A stretch of DNA of 45,178 nt, from the IMG/VR virus record IMGVR_UViG_3300035698_012380, positions 1 through 45,178 of that record; one strand, 5' to 3'. The translations under genes were made by a program, and so were the position numbers. The notes beneath the pieces were generated by a model. That model was not told the DNA's origin and searched no databases. It was given only the letters and a program-made list of their open reading frames with translations. Position 1 is the stretch's first letter, and the number at the start of each line of letters is the position of its first letter. This document shows, in pieces, positions 28,294 to 36,216 of this stretch. Source of the stretch: a virus.

Positions 28294-28669
28294 ACTTCAA
28301 ATGTATGGCATTGATGAAGTAATAAAACGTATTGAGTCCTTGGCGGATGAGAAACGCATGCGAAGTATGCAACATGATTTAGTACTTTGGATGAAACAGA
28401 AGGCCAAAGATTTATGTCCGGTAGATACTGGTCATTTAAGAAGTACAATTTACATGCGTAAAATGGGTAAGTTCGATTACGAATTAGGAGTTACCGCACA
28501 TTACGCAGTTTGGAATGAGTTTGGGCCAATGCCTGGCAGAGTACCAATAGGCGGAGTAAAAAATCCAACACATTATAAAGGTGGTTATCGTCCCTTTATG
28601 CGCCCAGCAGTGTGGTTAGGTATTAGAAGATTACCAAAACTGTTTAAAAAGTATTATGAGATTAAATAA
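28286..28669 (+). CDS. HK97 gp10-like head-tail or tail completion protein
   Basis: A 127-residue protein with CPVDTGHLRSTIYMRKMG, GVTAHYAVWNEFGPM and RPFMRPAVWLGIR. This VDTG-LR, HYA-EFG, PF-RPA order is the signature of the HK97 gp10-like family, which closes the head or tail. It overlaps the portal gene by 8 bp. Unusual in position, coming before the capsid rather than near the tail genes. Confidence 0.82.
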   Translation: MIRLQMYGIDEVIKRIESLADEKRMRSMQHDLVLWMKQKAKDLCPVDTGHLRSTIYMRKMGKFDYELGVTAHYAVWNEFGPMPGRVPIGGVKNPTHYKGGYRPFMRPAVWLGIRRLPKLFKKYYEIK

Positions 28670-28694
28670 TATAAAAATCTAGAGGTAGAAAATT

Positions 28695-29297
28695 ATGACA
28701 AATAGAAAACGTGCAAACGCACCAAAGAAAATAGAAGAAGTAGTAGCAGACCGAACAAAAGTAGTACCCCTTATGCAAAAAGAAACTGGATTTTTCCAGG
28801 AATTAGTAGAAATAAGTAACGCATACGGTAAACTACATCAACAGCATGAACAATATAAGGCAATTAAATTAGGCCTTGAAGTACGAAGAAAAAAGATACA
28901 AAAAAATGAGATCAAACTTCCAGTGCAAATTCAAATAGCACAAGGTATGTTTTATGCTGAAGATAACAAAAAAGAAGTGCTTAAATATATTGATGAGCAA
29001 TTAAACTCAATAAATCTAAGTATTAAAGGTATTATTGGTCAAATTGAAAACCATCAAGAAGCATATATTGAATCAGGATTACGTCTATTTGAGTTCGCTA
29101 AAAATCGATACGGCATATACAAAGTAAAATCATTTTCTCCATTAGGATTAAATCCAAATAAGAATGATAAAAATGTCATGGAAAAAGAACTCGATACATT
29201 ATTCAAAGGAAAAGTTGAGGATATAAAAAATAATCCAGAAGTAGCAAAAGCATTCCAAGCAGCTAAAGATCAAGCAATTGAAAGCAATAGCAAGTAA
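28695..29297 (+). CDS. hypothetical coiled-coil structural protein, 200 aa
   Basis: Long amphipathic helices (ELVEISNAYGKLHQQHEQ, VLKYIDEQLNSINLSIKG) and a charged tail. Position between gp10-like and capsid genes suggests a scaffold or head accessory protein. The leader (TCTAGAGGTAGAAAATTATG) is repeated before 36217. No family recognised. Confidence 0.65.
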   Translation: MTNRKRANAPKKIEEVVADRTKVVPLMQKETGFFQELVEISNAYGKLHQQHEQYKAIKLGLEVRRKKIQKNEIKLPVQIQIAQGMFYAEDNKKEVLKYIDEQLNSINLSIKGIIGQIENHQEAYIESGLRLFEFAKNRYGIYKVKSFSPLGLNPNKNDKNVMEKELDTLFKGKVEDIKNNPEVAKAFQAAKDQAIESNSK

Positions 29298-29306
29298 GGT
29301 GTTTCT

Positions 29307-29792
29307 ATGGATATTTTGCAAGTCAATAAAAATAAAAAGATAATCCGTACAGTTGTATGGCTATTGAGAAAGAAACTTGGCGATTGTGCAACAGAAAATG
29401 CTATCCATAATGATTTACAAAATAGTGGAAACTCATTAACTCAATTTCTATCATCATTGTTAGATTATTCTGGAAAACAAATTAAAGAACCATATCAAGC
29501 TAAAACAGTAAAAGAATTAGGTGAATTATCTCTTTGGATTTTAACCAAAGATACTGCTTATAGAGATATATTCTTTTGGATACTAGATCAAGTATTACAA
29601 CGTGCCGATATAATTAGAAATTGGATTAAACCATATGTTAAAGAACCAAAAGATTGGTATGTTAACACATGGCATCACACTAAAAAGAGGTCAGCAAAAT
29701 TAAGGGCTGAGGGTAAAATTCCAAAGTATGGAAAATCTGCTGAGGAAAAAATATTTACACCTACTGAGCAAAAGAAAGTATTAAAAAGATGA
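29307..29792 (+). CDS. hypothetical head-region protein, 161 aa
   Basis: Helical protein (KIIRTVVWLLRKKLGDC, TAYRDIFFWILDQVLQR) with a basic C-terminus (HHTKKRSAKLRAEGK). It lies between a probable scaffold gene and the protease gene, overlapping the latter by four bases. No known domain. Position suggests a head morphogenesis role. Confidence 0.65.
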   Translation: MDILQVNKNKKIIRTVVWLLRKKLGDCATENAIHNDLQNSGNSLTQFLSSLLDYSGKQIKEPYQAKTVKELGELSLWILTKDTAYRDIFFWILDQVLQRADIIRNWIKPYVKEPKDWYVNTWHHTKKRSAKLRAEGKIPKYGKSAEEKIFTPTEQKKVLKR

Positions 29793-30553
29793 TAAACATG
29801 TCGAACAATGAAGGTGTACCAGAAGGGTACGAAGAATTTTCATTTGAAGCGCCAATTACCACATATAATTATGTAAAAGATTTAAAAGTGGAATTGCAGG
29901 AAACTGAAAATCCAGAAAAAGATAAGAATATAGAAGTAAGAAATGCGGTCGCCTTAATTGGAGACAAATTTTACAAAAGAGATTTTTTTTCCGCAATAGA
30001 GCTAGAAAAAGCAGCTGCATTGTGGGATGGAAGTCTACATGATATTAACCACATGGGAACGACATATGGTGATGGATTAAGAACACATAGTAATATTCTC
30101 TACTTTGTGGGCTGGCAAGATAATATTCAATACGATCAAGACACCAAATCAGTCTCCATGGATATTCACGCCGATTATGACACTCACTATGGTAAAGCAT
30201 GGAAGTCATATATTGGATTATGTGAAAAAGCAGGACAAGCGCCAAATGTATCAATTTCTTTTCTAGGCAAAAGGAAAATGGTAAAGGCCAATGATTTACC
30301 TGCAGGAAGTAATTACGAAGCCTATGGATATAGTAAAGATGATTACGTGTCTTACATTTACGATGTAATACCACGAGGATTATCAACTGTACTCAAAGGT
30401 ATATGTAATGATAAACAAGGTTGCGGAATGGCCACAAATAACTCAGATAATACTTGCCAAAAACCTGTAGTTATCGAAGAGAATAATAAGGACGATGAGA
30501 AACGCGCCTACATTGAAAAGCGTTTAAAAAGATTTAAAGGAGAAAAACTTTAA
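29789..30553 (+). CDS. probable prohead protease
   Basis: A 254-residue protein just before the capsid gene. IEVRNAVALIGDKFYKRDFF, then AALWDGSLHDINHMG with candidate His, FVGWQDNIQYDQ, SVSMDIHADYD and PNVSISFLGK with candidate Ser match the strand and residue order of U35/S78-like capsid maturation proteases. The catalytic assignment is tentative. The C-terminal 40 residues are charged and Cys-containing. Starts inside the upstream gene and its stop overlaps the capsid start. Confidence 0.6.
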   Translation: MINMSNNEGVPEGYEEFSFEAPITTYNYVKDLKVELQETENPEKDKNIEVRNAVALIGDKFYKRDFFSAIELEKAAALWDGSLHDINHMGTTYGDGLRTHSNILYFVGWQDNIQYDQDTKSVSMDIHADYDTHYGKAWKSYIGLCEKAGQAPNVSISFLGKRKMVKANDLPAGSNYEAYGYSKDDYVSYIYDVIPRGLSTVLKGICNDKQGCGMATNNSDNTCQKPVVIEENNKDDEKRAYIEKRLKRFKGEKL

Positions 30554-31788
30554 TGACTGACAAAACAATTGAAGAGCTTGAGCACGAATACGCAGAAGAG
30601 CTTAACAAGAAAACTGCCAGAATGAAAGCAGAAGAAACAGAACTTGTATCTACCGAAGCTGAAAAAGCAAAAGCAGATTATGAAGCTGGTTTGAAAGCAA
30701 CATGGCAGGACGAATATATAGCGGCTAATCCGCCTGATCCAAAAATTAATACCCAAAAACCTGGTGATCTCAGCGGAGCAGTGGAACTTGGAGCACATAT
30801 TAAAGAATATGTAAGCAATTATAGTTCTGTTGTACCTTATGAAAATTTTGCTAGTGGCAAAGAAATTAACTACACAGACTCAGATACTGGTTGTGAAACA
30901 ATCATGACTTCATGGAGTCCAGAAGATATTTACGTAAATACCGTTTGGCATGCCATGTATTGTGAAGCTAACTTGTTTCAACTTTGTGTAAAAGGTCTCG
31001 AGATCAATAAAGGTGATGGTCTTACAGTTCAAATTAGAACTATCGGAAAATTCGCCGCACCTGCAGCCGCAGCAAGCTGTGAATGTCTTTCATGTTCTAG
31101 TGTTGCATTAAGTTCATATTCACTTACACTACAGCAATATGGATTAATGACTGAAATTTGTGAAAAGGACATTTGGGACGTAGGAGAAATATATAGGAAA
31201 TCCTATCTTGAAGCACTCGGTAAACGCTGGGGTCAATTCTTTGACGCTACAATTTACAGTGAACTTCAAACAGCTGCCGAAGGAACAAGTGTCGATCTAG
31301 CTGCAACGTTAGTATGTACACCCGCAATTAGTGGTTCATGCTGTTCGGATGCAAGTCTATTGAACTTTTACAACGCAGTAAATGAAGCCGTCTATACTAT
31401 GCAAGAAGGTGCCGCACCATATGACCCAGATTATATGATCGTGTCTCCATCAATCGCAGCTATTATGAAACGTATGCAAACTCCTTCAGTCCAACCATGG
31501 GCAGAAAGAATTGTTAAAGTAAATGATAGTGGTCGGTTAACAATGTTCAATGGCCTTAAAGTTATTGAATACTGTGGGGCTCAAGCATGTTCAACAGCAA
31601 CAGATACTGTCTTCGCAATTATCGTAGATAGTTCAAGAGCAGTTGGAGCAGCCTTTGGAAAACGTCCAACCGTAGAACAAGATCGAAATATTGATTGTAA
31701 TAGTACAACCTATGCAATGTGGTGTTTCTTTGCTTGTAGCGAACTAGATGTCAATGCAATTGCACACATCAAGAGTCCAGACGCATAA
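30553..31788 (+). CDS. major capsid protein, HK97 fold, cysteine-rich
   Basis: A 411-residue capsid protein. Residues 1-75 are highly charged and helical (ELEHEYAEELNKKTARMK), likely a delta/scaffold domain removed on maturation. The rest shows the HK97 pattern: SSYSLTLQQYGLMTEICE, LGKRWGQFFDATIYSEL, DPDYMIVSPSIAAIMKR and AFGKRPTVEQDR. There are 15 cysteines, clustered as SCECLSC, GSCC, CGAQAC and WCFFAC, which is far above most HK97-fold capsids. Disulfides or metal sites in the shell are possible. The gene is followed by a terminator, in line with very high expression. SD GGAGAAA. Confidence 0.88.
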   Translation: MTDKTIEELEHEYAEELNKKTARMKAEETELVSTEAEKAKADYEAGLKATWQDEYIAANPPDPKINTQKPGDLSGAVELGAHIKEYVSNYSSVVPYENFASGKEINYTDSDTGCETIMTSWSPEDIYVNTVWHAMYCEANLFQLCVKGLEINKGDGLTVQIRTIGKFAAPAAAASCECLSCSSVALSSYSLTLQQYGLMTEICEKDIWDVGEIYRKSYLEALGKRWGQFFDATIYSELQTAAEGTSVDLAATLVCTPAISGSCCSDASLLNFYNAVNEAVYTMQEGAAPYDPDYMIVSPSIAAIMKRMQTPSVQPWAERIVKVNDSGRLTMFNGLKVIEYCGAQACSTATDTVFAIIVDSSRAVGAAFGKRPTVEQDRNIDCNSTTYAMWCFFACSELDVNAIAHIKSPDA

Positions 31789-31795
31789 ACAAGTT

Positions 31796-31824
31796 AGGGG
31801 AATAACCCCTTCTATCTTTCTTTA
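31796..31824 (+). terminator. terminator after the capsid gene
   Basis: AGGGG-AATAA-CCCCT hairpin 8 nt after the capsid stop, then TTCTATCTTTCTTTAT. Nearly the same hairpin (AGGGG-AATCA-CCCCT) follows the major tail gene. Probably partial, because later late genes depend on read-through. Confidence 0.78.
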
Positions 31825-31841
31825 TATGGGGAGAGTAAATA

Positions 31842-32207
31842 ATGTCATGGTATACAGCAAATCTTAGAAGCGCTTTTTATTACGGTAAATATAGATTTAA
31901 TATGTACAAAGATTTACAAGTACTGTATATAAAATATTTAGAGGGTTCCCTTGGAGGAAGTACTTCGGTGCCTGATGAACCACCTATTCAAGAAGCAACA
32001 TTTATTGAGGATTTTGAAACAAAGTGGATAGAAGAATCAGGTGAAGAATTAGAACCTAAATTTAATGACACATTTGAAATAGATTGGTTTATAATAAATA
32101 TATATTCAATTAATATTATGTTAGAAAACTTTGATGACAATTGGTTTACAATTAATGGATATAAAAATATCGCAGAAGAAACATTTGAAGATGATAGTTG
32201 GGATTAA
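31842..32207 (+). CDS. acidic repeat protein, 121 aa
   Basis: Four imperfect repeats of F-(E/D)-x-x-W: FIEDFETKW, FNDTFEIDWF, LENFDDNWF and ETFEDDSWD, in a very acidic protein. The N-terminus is aromatic and basic (TANLRSAFYYGKYRFNMY). SD GGGGAGAG. It ends one base before the next start; the following protein looks like the domain that usually comes after such a motif, so the two may be halves of one ancestral protein. Function unknown; surface decoration or adhesin is a guess. Confidence 0.68.
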   Translation: MSWYTANLRSAFYYGKYRFNMYKDLQVLYIKYLEGSLGGSTSVPDEPPIQEATFIEDFETKWIEESGEELEPKFNDTFEIDWFIINIYSINIMLENFDDNWFTINGYKNIAEETFEDDSWD

Positions 32208-32208
32208 T

Positions 32209-32739
32209 ATGGGTAAATCAAATTGGATTATAACAGGAGATGGTGGTATAAGCATCATTGAAGAAGGTGGTAGTAAACGCTGCCGTTTATCTTATACTAA
32301 ACTTATGTTGTGGAATGGGAATAGTGCTTGTACAGATTTTGAAGTTATAGCTGATGTAAATGTTCCAAGTACAACAAACTATCGCGGTGGATTAATTCTT
32401 AGATCTAATCTTTCTGGTACTACAATGTACAGATTAAGAGTATATGGTAGAAATACAACCTCAAGGACTTACTATATAGATAAAGTAGTCAATGGTGTAA
32501 TGACAACACTTGGCTCAGTAATAAGTATTCAACCATCTATATATGTAAAAACAAGATTTAGAGTAGATGGATTTCAATTGTCAGTAGAAGAATGGATTGA
32601 TGGTGATTGGGAAGTAATAACTATGGTAGAAGATACAAGTCAAGCAATAATATCTGGCTACTGTGGATTGATTGGAATGAGCCCAAATTCAGCTTATTAC
32701 ATCACATTTGATAATATTGAAATTAATGAAAAGGAATAG
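32209..32739 (+). CDS. lectin/LamG-like domain protein
   Basis: A 176-residue protein. I start at ATG 32209 (MGKSNWIITGDGG); an upstream ATG overlaps the acidic repeat gene. The strand order is that of concanavalin A-like laminin-G or glucanase lectins: FEVIADVNVPSTTNYRGG, LRVYGRNTTSRTYYIDKV, YVKTRFRVDGFQLSVEEW, YITFDNIEINEK. Probably a virion-surface carbohydrate-binding protein. The stop (TAG) lies inside an inverted repeat. Confidence 0.65.
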   Translation: MGKSNWIITGDGGISIIEEGGSKRCRLSYTKLMLWNGNSACTDFEVIADVNVPSTTNYRGGLILRSNLSGTTMYRLRVYGRNTTSRTYYIDKVVNGVMTTLGSVISIQPSIYVKTRFRVDGFQLSVEEWIDGDWEVITMVEDTSQAIISGYCGLIGMSPNSAYYITFDNIEINEKE

Positions 32740-32751
32740 TTATTCCTTAAT

Positions 32752-32826
32752 GCTTGGGTAGTTTATATAGTAAAACTCGGACTATTACTGATAGTACGGA
32801 AACAAGGTGCAAGTCCTTGCCCAGGA
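32752..32826 (+). tRNA. tRNA-like cloverleaf (non-canonical) between structural genes
   Basis: GCTTGGG (32752-32758) pairs at six of seven positions with CCCAGGA (32820-32826). A D-like arm is GTTT/AAAC with an 8-nt loop lacking GG. An extended arm ACTAT/ATAGT with a 5-nt TACTG loop follows in the anticodon position, and the T-arm is perfect (CAAGG/CCTTG) with a 7-nt loop TGCAAGT. The length is 75 nt, as in a tRNA. The anticodon-type loop is too short for normal decoding. No CCA is encoded. The gene downstream starts just after it. Confidence 0.4.
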
Positions 32827-32834
32827 ATGATAAA

Positions 32835-32966
32835 ATGAAAATGTTTATAGATATGGTAAATGGAGAATATTATTTTCTCGATGAGACCACAGAAGAAGGT
32901 AAAATAAAATACCAAGAATACTCTGAATCAAAACAATATATGGAGTACTTCGAATATGGCATCTAA
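32835..32966 (+). CDS. small hypothetical protein, 43 aa
   Basis: The likely ATG is at 32835 (MKMFIDMVNGEYYFLDETT); an upstream TTG frame would run through the tRNA-like element and is rejected. Acidic, aromatic microprotein. The C-terminal codons overlap the start of the nuclease gene by 11 bp. AGGA lies 8 nt before the start. Confidence 0.5.
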   Translation: MKMFIDMVNGEYYFLDETTEEGKIKYQEYSESKQYMEYFEYGI

Positions 32967-33672
32967 GAGCTGGAAAATCTTAGAATCAAAAGATTATGAA
33001 ACAACTAATAAAGCTTACTGCATTGATGGTCAAAAATATGCTAGGGTAACAAAAACTCTTTCTGTTATTGGAAAACCAGGAATAAACAGTTGGTTTGCAA
33101 ATGTTGGTAGAAGAAAAGCAGAAGCTGTAATTAAAAATCGTCAGATACTTGGAACTAAAGTTCATCACTTAATTGAATTACAACTCAAAGGAAAAGAGTT
33201 ACATTTAGATACACTTATAGATACTGCAGCAAACACTGAAATAAAAGAAGATATGAGACTATTTGATGTTTTCAATATAGAAGCTAATCTAAAACCAGAA
33301 GGCTTAGAACAGCGCCTATGGAGCAACACATATCAATACGCAGGAACTGCTGATTACATTGGCAACTATATAACTCCTGAACGCTTCTTGGTGAGAGGAC
33401 ATCAGGCAAGATTCTTAAAAGACTCATTAGTAATTGGTGACTGGAAAACTAGTAGAAGTATCTATCCAGAATATTGGTTACAACTCGCAGCATATGTACA
33501 AGCGTTTTATGAATTAACAGGTATCAAAGTAGATGGAGCTTTCATAGTTCAATTTAGATTTGGTAAAATAAAAATTAAAGAAAAGACATACGATGAGTTA
33601 GTAGCATTATTTGAAATATATAAATGCGCACTTACATTGTACTTTTGGAAATTTCCAAACGCATTAAAATAA
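32956..33672 (+). CDS. PD-(D/E)XK nuclease within the structural gene block
   Basis: A 238-residue protein with the core of RecB/Cas4-like exonucleases: ILGTKVHHLIELQLKG (helix with His), YAGTADYIGNY (the D of PD), LVIGDWKTSRS (DxK) and WLQLAAYVQAFYELTG as the conserved QLAAY helix. It is embedded between lectin-like, connector and tail completion genes instead of replication genes. Possibly processes DNA ends at packaging or ejection, or degrades host DNA late. No zinc-cluster cysteines are visible, unlike true Cas4. Confidence 0.72.
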   Translation: MASKSWKILESKDYETTNKAYCIDGQKYARVTKTLSVIGKPGINSWFANVGRRKAEAVIKNRQILGTKVHHLIELQLKGKELHLDTLIDTAANTEIKEDMRLFDVFNIEANLKPEGLEQRLWSNTYQYAGTADYIGNYITPERFLVRGHQARFLKDSLVIGDWKTSRSIYPEYWLQLAAYVQAFYELTGIKVDGAFIVQFRFGKIKIKEKTYDELVALFEIYKCALTLYFWKFPNALK

Positions 33673-33684
33673 AGAGGTTTAAGT

Positions 33685-34650
33685 ATGGAACGATATGATA
33701 TTAAGCAAACTGGAGAAACAAATATTTTACAAAGAGATGATTCGTATCTCCTGCATATTACAATTAGAGATATTTTAACTACAACTGAAAGTACTCCAAG
33801 CACAGTAAAAATTAAGATTGATTCAGAATATGGTGAAGCAGTTTTAGCAACTACAGATATGACTAGCGATGTGGTAGGTATATATTATTATGATTTTGCT
33901 ATTCCATCAGATGCAGCATATGGAAAATATACAGTTACCGTATCTACAGCAACTTATACAATGCAGAAAATATATAATTATTATATATTACCATGGAATG
34001 CAAATCATGAAGTACGCGAATTAACTGGTATTGATACAGAAAAAAGTATTGGCCAGGATGCTCTTAATAAGATAATTTATGAATCTTGGAGAGAAGTAAG
34101 AAGCATTGTTTTTTCAAGGTATGTGGAAAGAGTATTATGTAATCCATCTACTGGAGCAGGATTCGATGGTAGCAATAAAACATTTAGAACTAAACAAACT
34201 CCAATTGCAGATTTCACAGATAATGGTGTAGTACAAGGTAAACATACAGGTATTACAACAAAAGATACTGATGCAGAAATTACATACAAAGACACATGTG
34301 GTGCAAAGTTTTATGCTAACCTAACTATAGATGATGCAGAGTGGGGAGATATAACCATTGAGAAACAAGATGGAACTGCATTACCGGCTGATACATGTGA
34401 TTTACGTATAGAATATTATACTTCAACACCAGTTTACATTAGAGAACAAATGCATCAAGCAGTTAATTATCTTGCAGCAAATAAAGTTCTATTGAGATTT
34501 GGAGAACTAGAACGCGCAACAAGTGCTGATCTAGTAAACGCTCAAAATGTAAAATATGTAAACCCTCAAAGAATGTTTAAAGAATATAAAAACATTATTA
34601 GGAAAATCAAAAAGCCTGAAATAGGGGGAATAAGCGACGACGTACAGTAG
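33685..34650 (+). CDS. head-tail connector with Ig-like N-domain
   Basis: A 321-residue protein. Residues 1-105 have an Ig-like strand pattern (YLLHITIRDILTTTESTP, GIYYYDFAIPSDAAYGKY). Residues about 110-140 (VRELTGIDTEKSIGQDAL, then YESWREVRSIV) look like the helical start of gp6-type connectors. The remainder includes FRTKQTPIADFTDNG and IREQMHQAVNYLAAN. Position after the capsid block and before the tail completion gene supports a neck role. The domain combination is unusual. Confidence 0.6.
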   Translation: MERYDIKQTGETNILQRDDSYLLHITIRDILTTTESTPSTVKIKIDSEYGEAVLATTDMTSDVVGIYYYDFAIPSDAAYGKYTVTVSTATYTMQKIYNYYILPWNANHEVRELTGIDTEKSIGQDALNKIIYESWREVRSIVFSRYVERVLCNPSTGAGFDGSNKTFRTKQTPIADFTDNGVVQGKHTGITTKDTDAEITYKDTCGAKFYANLTIDDAEWGDITIEKQDGTALPADTCDLRIEYYTSTPVYIREQMHQAVNYLAANKVLLRFGELERATSADLVNAQNVKYVNPQRMFKEYKNIIRKIKKPEIGGISDDVQ

Positions 34651-35131
34651 TCTAGACCCACGAAAAGATATTCGCTCTACAATAGGTACATCTTGGTGGA
34701 CCAGAGAATCTGGAGATATATATACCATTCATGTTACTGATAATAAGGGAGCTACAATAAAAGTTCCAATGTTTTTATCAGAAGAAGAGAAAACAGAATC
34801 AATAAAAGAAATGCCTTACATTACATTAGACCTTGCTTTGTGCACATATAAACCCCACGATATCGGGGCCCGTACAAGGGAAGCAGAGGCTTACATAGAT
34901 ATTAGTGTTGAATTTGCAGACACAGATAATATCTCTACAACTGGATTTGGTAAAAAGGTTATTGATGAAATTATTAATCAAGTAAGAACTCATCAAGTAG
35001 CTTGTACATTTCCAGCATCAATTACATTCATTAACATTGAATCGGTGAGACATTTAAGAGAAACACAAGCTCATCAAGTGGTATTTAAATATATGTTAAC
35101 CGCATATGTATTGTACTACGATTTATGTTAA
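34637..35131 (+). CDS. tail completion or terminator protein, probable ACG start
   Basis: The frame is open and clearly coding from 34634 to 35131 (YSSLDPRKDIRSTIG, SWWTRESGDIYTIHV, then LDLALCTYKPHDIGA and ESVRHLRETQAHQVV), but no ATG, GTG or TTG occurs before 34769, which would remove about 44 residues. AGGGGG lies 8 nt before ACG at 34637, an ideal SD spacing, and I take that as the start (164 aa). A +1 shift from the connector frame near its TAG (34648) is an alternative. The core resembles the small proteins that close phage tails. Overlaps the connector gene by 14 bp. Confidence 0.6.
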   Translation, partial: TTYSSLDPRKDIRSTIGTSWWTRESGDIYTIHVTDNKGATIKVPMFLSEEEKTESIKEMPYITLDLALCTYKPHDIGARTREAEAYIDISVEFADTDNISTTGFGKKVIDEIINQVRTHQVACTFPASITFINIESVRHLRETQAHQVVFKYMLTAYVLYYDLC

Positions 35132-35137
35132 CATCTT

Positions 35138-35195
35138 TTCCCGTAGGGAATTGATTATTGTCATTTCGAAAAAAGTCTTACTTGCCTAGAGTAAG
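35138..35195 (+). promoter_or_regulatory. two hairpins upstream of the major tail gene
   Basis: TTCCC-GTA-GGGAA (35138-35150) and CTTAC-9nt-GTAAG (35177-35195). They lie in the leader of the major tail gene, whose SD (AGGAGG) follows at about 35208. Possibly mRNA stabilising or processing elements; the first could be a weak terminator. Confidence 0.45.
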
Positions 35196-35225
35196 CAAAA
35201 AATAAACAGGAGGAACAATAAATAT

Positions 35226-36146
35226 ATGGCTTTAAACCGTATTGGTGAACCCTTCAAAGGAACTATTTGGTATTGGGTGGAAGATTCCTATGGTGGTGGA
35301 GAAAGTTCTACAACACTACCAATATCATGTAAAGTTCTCGACGTAAGAGTAGGAACTGGAGATAGGCATACACCGTTAGTTGGATTTGACTCTCCGATGG
35401 CGTGTCATTTACTACAGCAAACAAATGAACCAACGCTTCATCTTGAATATATCCCACAAATTGGCGATCATATGATAGATGATGTTGTGGACCGTGCTAC
35501 AAGTTGTTGCACACTACAATCTTTGGCATTTTGTATTGGTGCTAACGCATGTCTTGACGTAACTAATAATTCCTATTATGATGTTATCGGGGCTAAACCA
35601 AACACTGTTACAATCTCCGGGGCAAAGAATGAACCTTATAAAGTATCAATTGATTTTTTAACTAAATCGATTTTAACTGGTACAATTACTGGTTCAGCAC
35701 CTGCAGCATTAGCAGGAGCATATTGTCAATTCCATACAGCTGGAGAAATAAGAAAAACGACAGGACACGTAGTAGATACAGACCATATCGCTTTTATCAC
35801 AGACAGTATAAGCATCACATTTAACCACAATTTAACAGGATATACTGACCACGATTCTCTATTAAAATCATTTTTAGTAGAAGGACAGTATGCAATTGAA
35901 GGTACTTGTGATATTACACTAGATGGTGGTGGAGCAGAGCATTTCGGTGAAGCACTTGCTAATACAGCATTTACTATAACCGTAGATATGGGAGCAGCAG
36001 GAGCGCCTAGAATTACTTTAGCAGATTGTGAATGGAAACAAAGTGAAGTTGACCTAAACATTTCTGGTGAAGCAATAATGGAATCAGCGCCGTTTACCGC
36101 AAAACCATCAACATGTACTGCGCTAATATCTGTAGTGCCAGCATAA
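35226..36146 (+). CDS. major tail protein
   Basis: A 306-residue protein in the position of the tail tube gene (before the chaperone and tape measure). Strand-rich, with IPISCKVLDVRVGT, LHLEYIPQIGDHMIDDVV, GAKPNTVTISGAKNEPYKVS and ITFNHNLTGYTDHDSLL matching tube-protein character. Ten cysteines (TSCC, NAC and others) mirror the capsid protein. A strong SD and a terminator just after it indicate high expression. Tube function is inferred from position and composition, not a strong motif. Confidence 0.72.
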   Translation: MALNRIGEPFKGTIWYWVEDSYGGGESSTTLPISCKVLDVRVGTGDRHTPLVGFDSPMACHLLQQTNEPTLHLEYIPQIGDHMIDDVVDRATSCCTLQSLAFCIGANACLDVTNNSYYDVIGAKPNTVTISGAKNEPYKVSIDFLTKSILTGTITGSAPAALAGAYCQFHTAGEIRKTTGHVVDTDHIAFITDSISITFNHNLTGYTDHDSLLKSFLVEGQYAIEGTCDITLDGGGAEHFGEALANTAFTITVDMGAAGAPRITLADCEWKQSEVDLNISGEAIMESAPFTAKPSTCTALISVVPA

Positions 36147-36176
36147 GGGGAATCACCCCTTTTATTATTTTTTATA
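36145..36176 (+). terminator. terminator after the major tail gene
   Basis: AAGGGG-AATCA-CCCCTT hairpin followed by TTATTATTTTTTATA. A classical intrinsic terminator, starting in the stop codon of the tail gene. Confidence 0.85.
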
Positions 36177-36216
36177 TTCGTCAAAGTTTATAGAAGATTT
36201 CTAGAGGTAGAAAATT

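Noticed and set aside
30045-30386. 113-codon minus-strand ORF
   Set aside because: Antisense to the prohead protease gene with low-quality composition; no SD.
32754-32834. TTG-started frame covering the cloverleaf at 32.75 kb
   Set aside because: It would translate an RNA-like element with paired arms; the ATG at 32835 with AGGA upstream is a better start.
32956-33672. Cas4 of a CRISPR system
   Set aside because: No iron-sulfur cysteines, no other cas genes and no array in the window.
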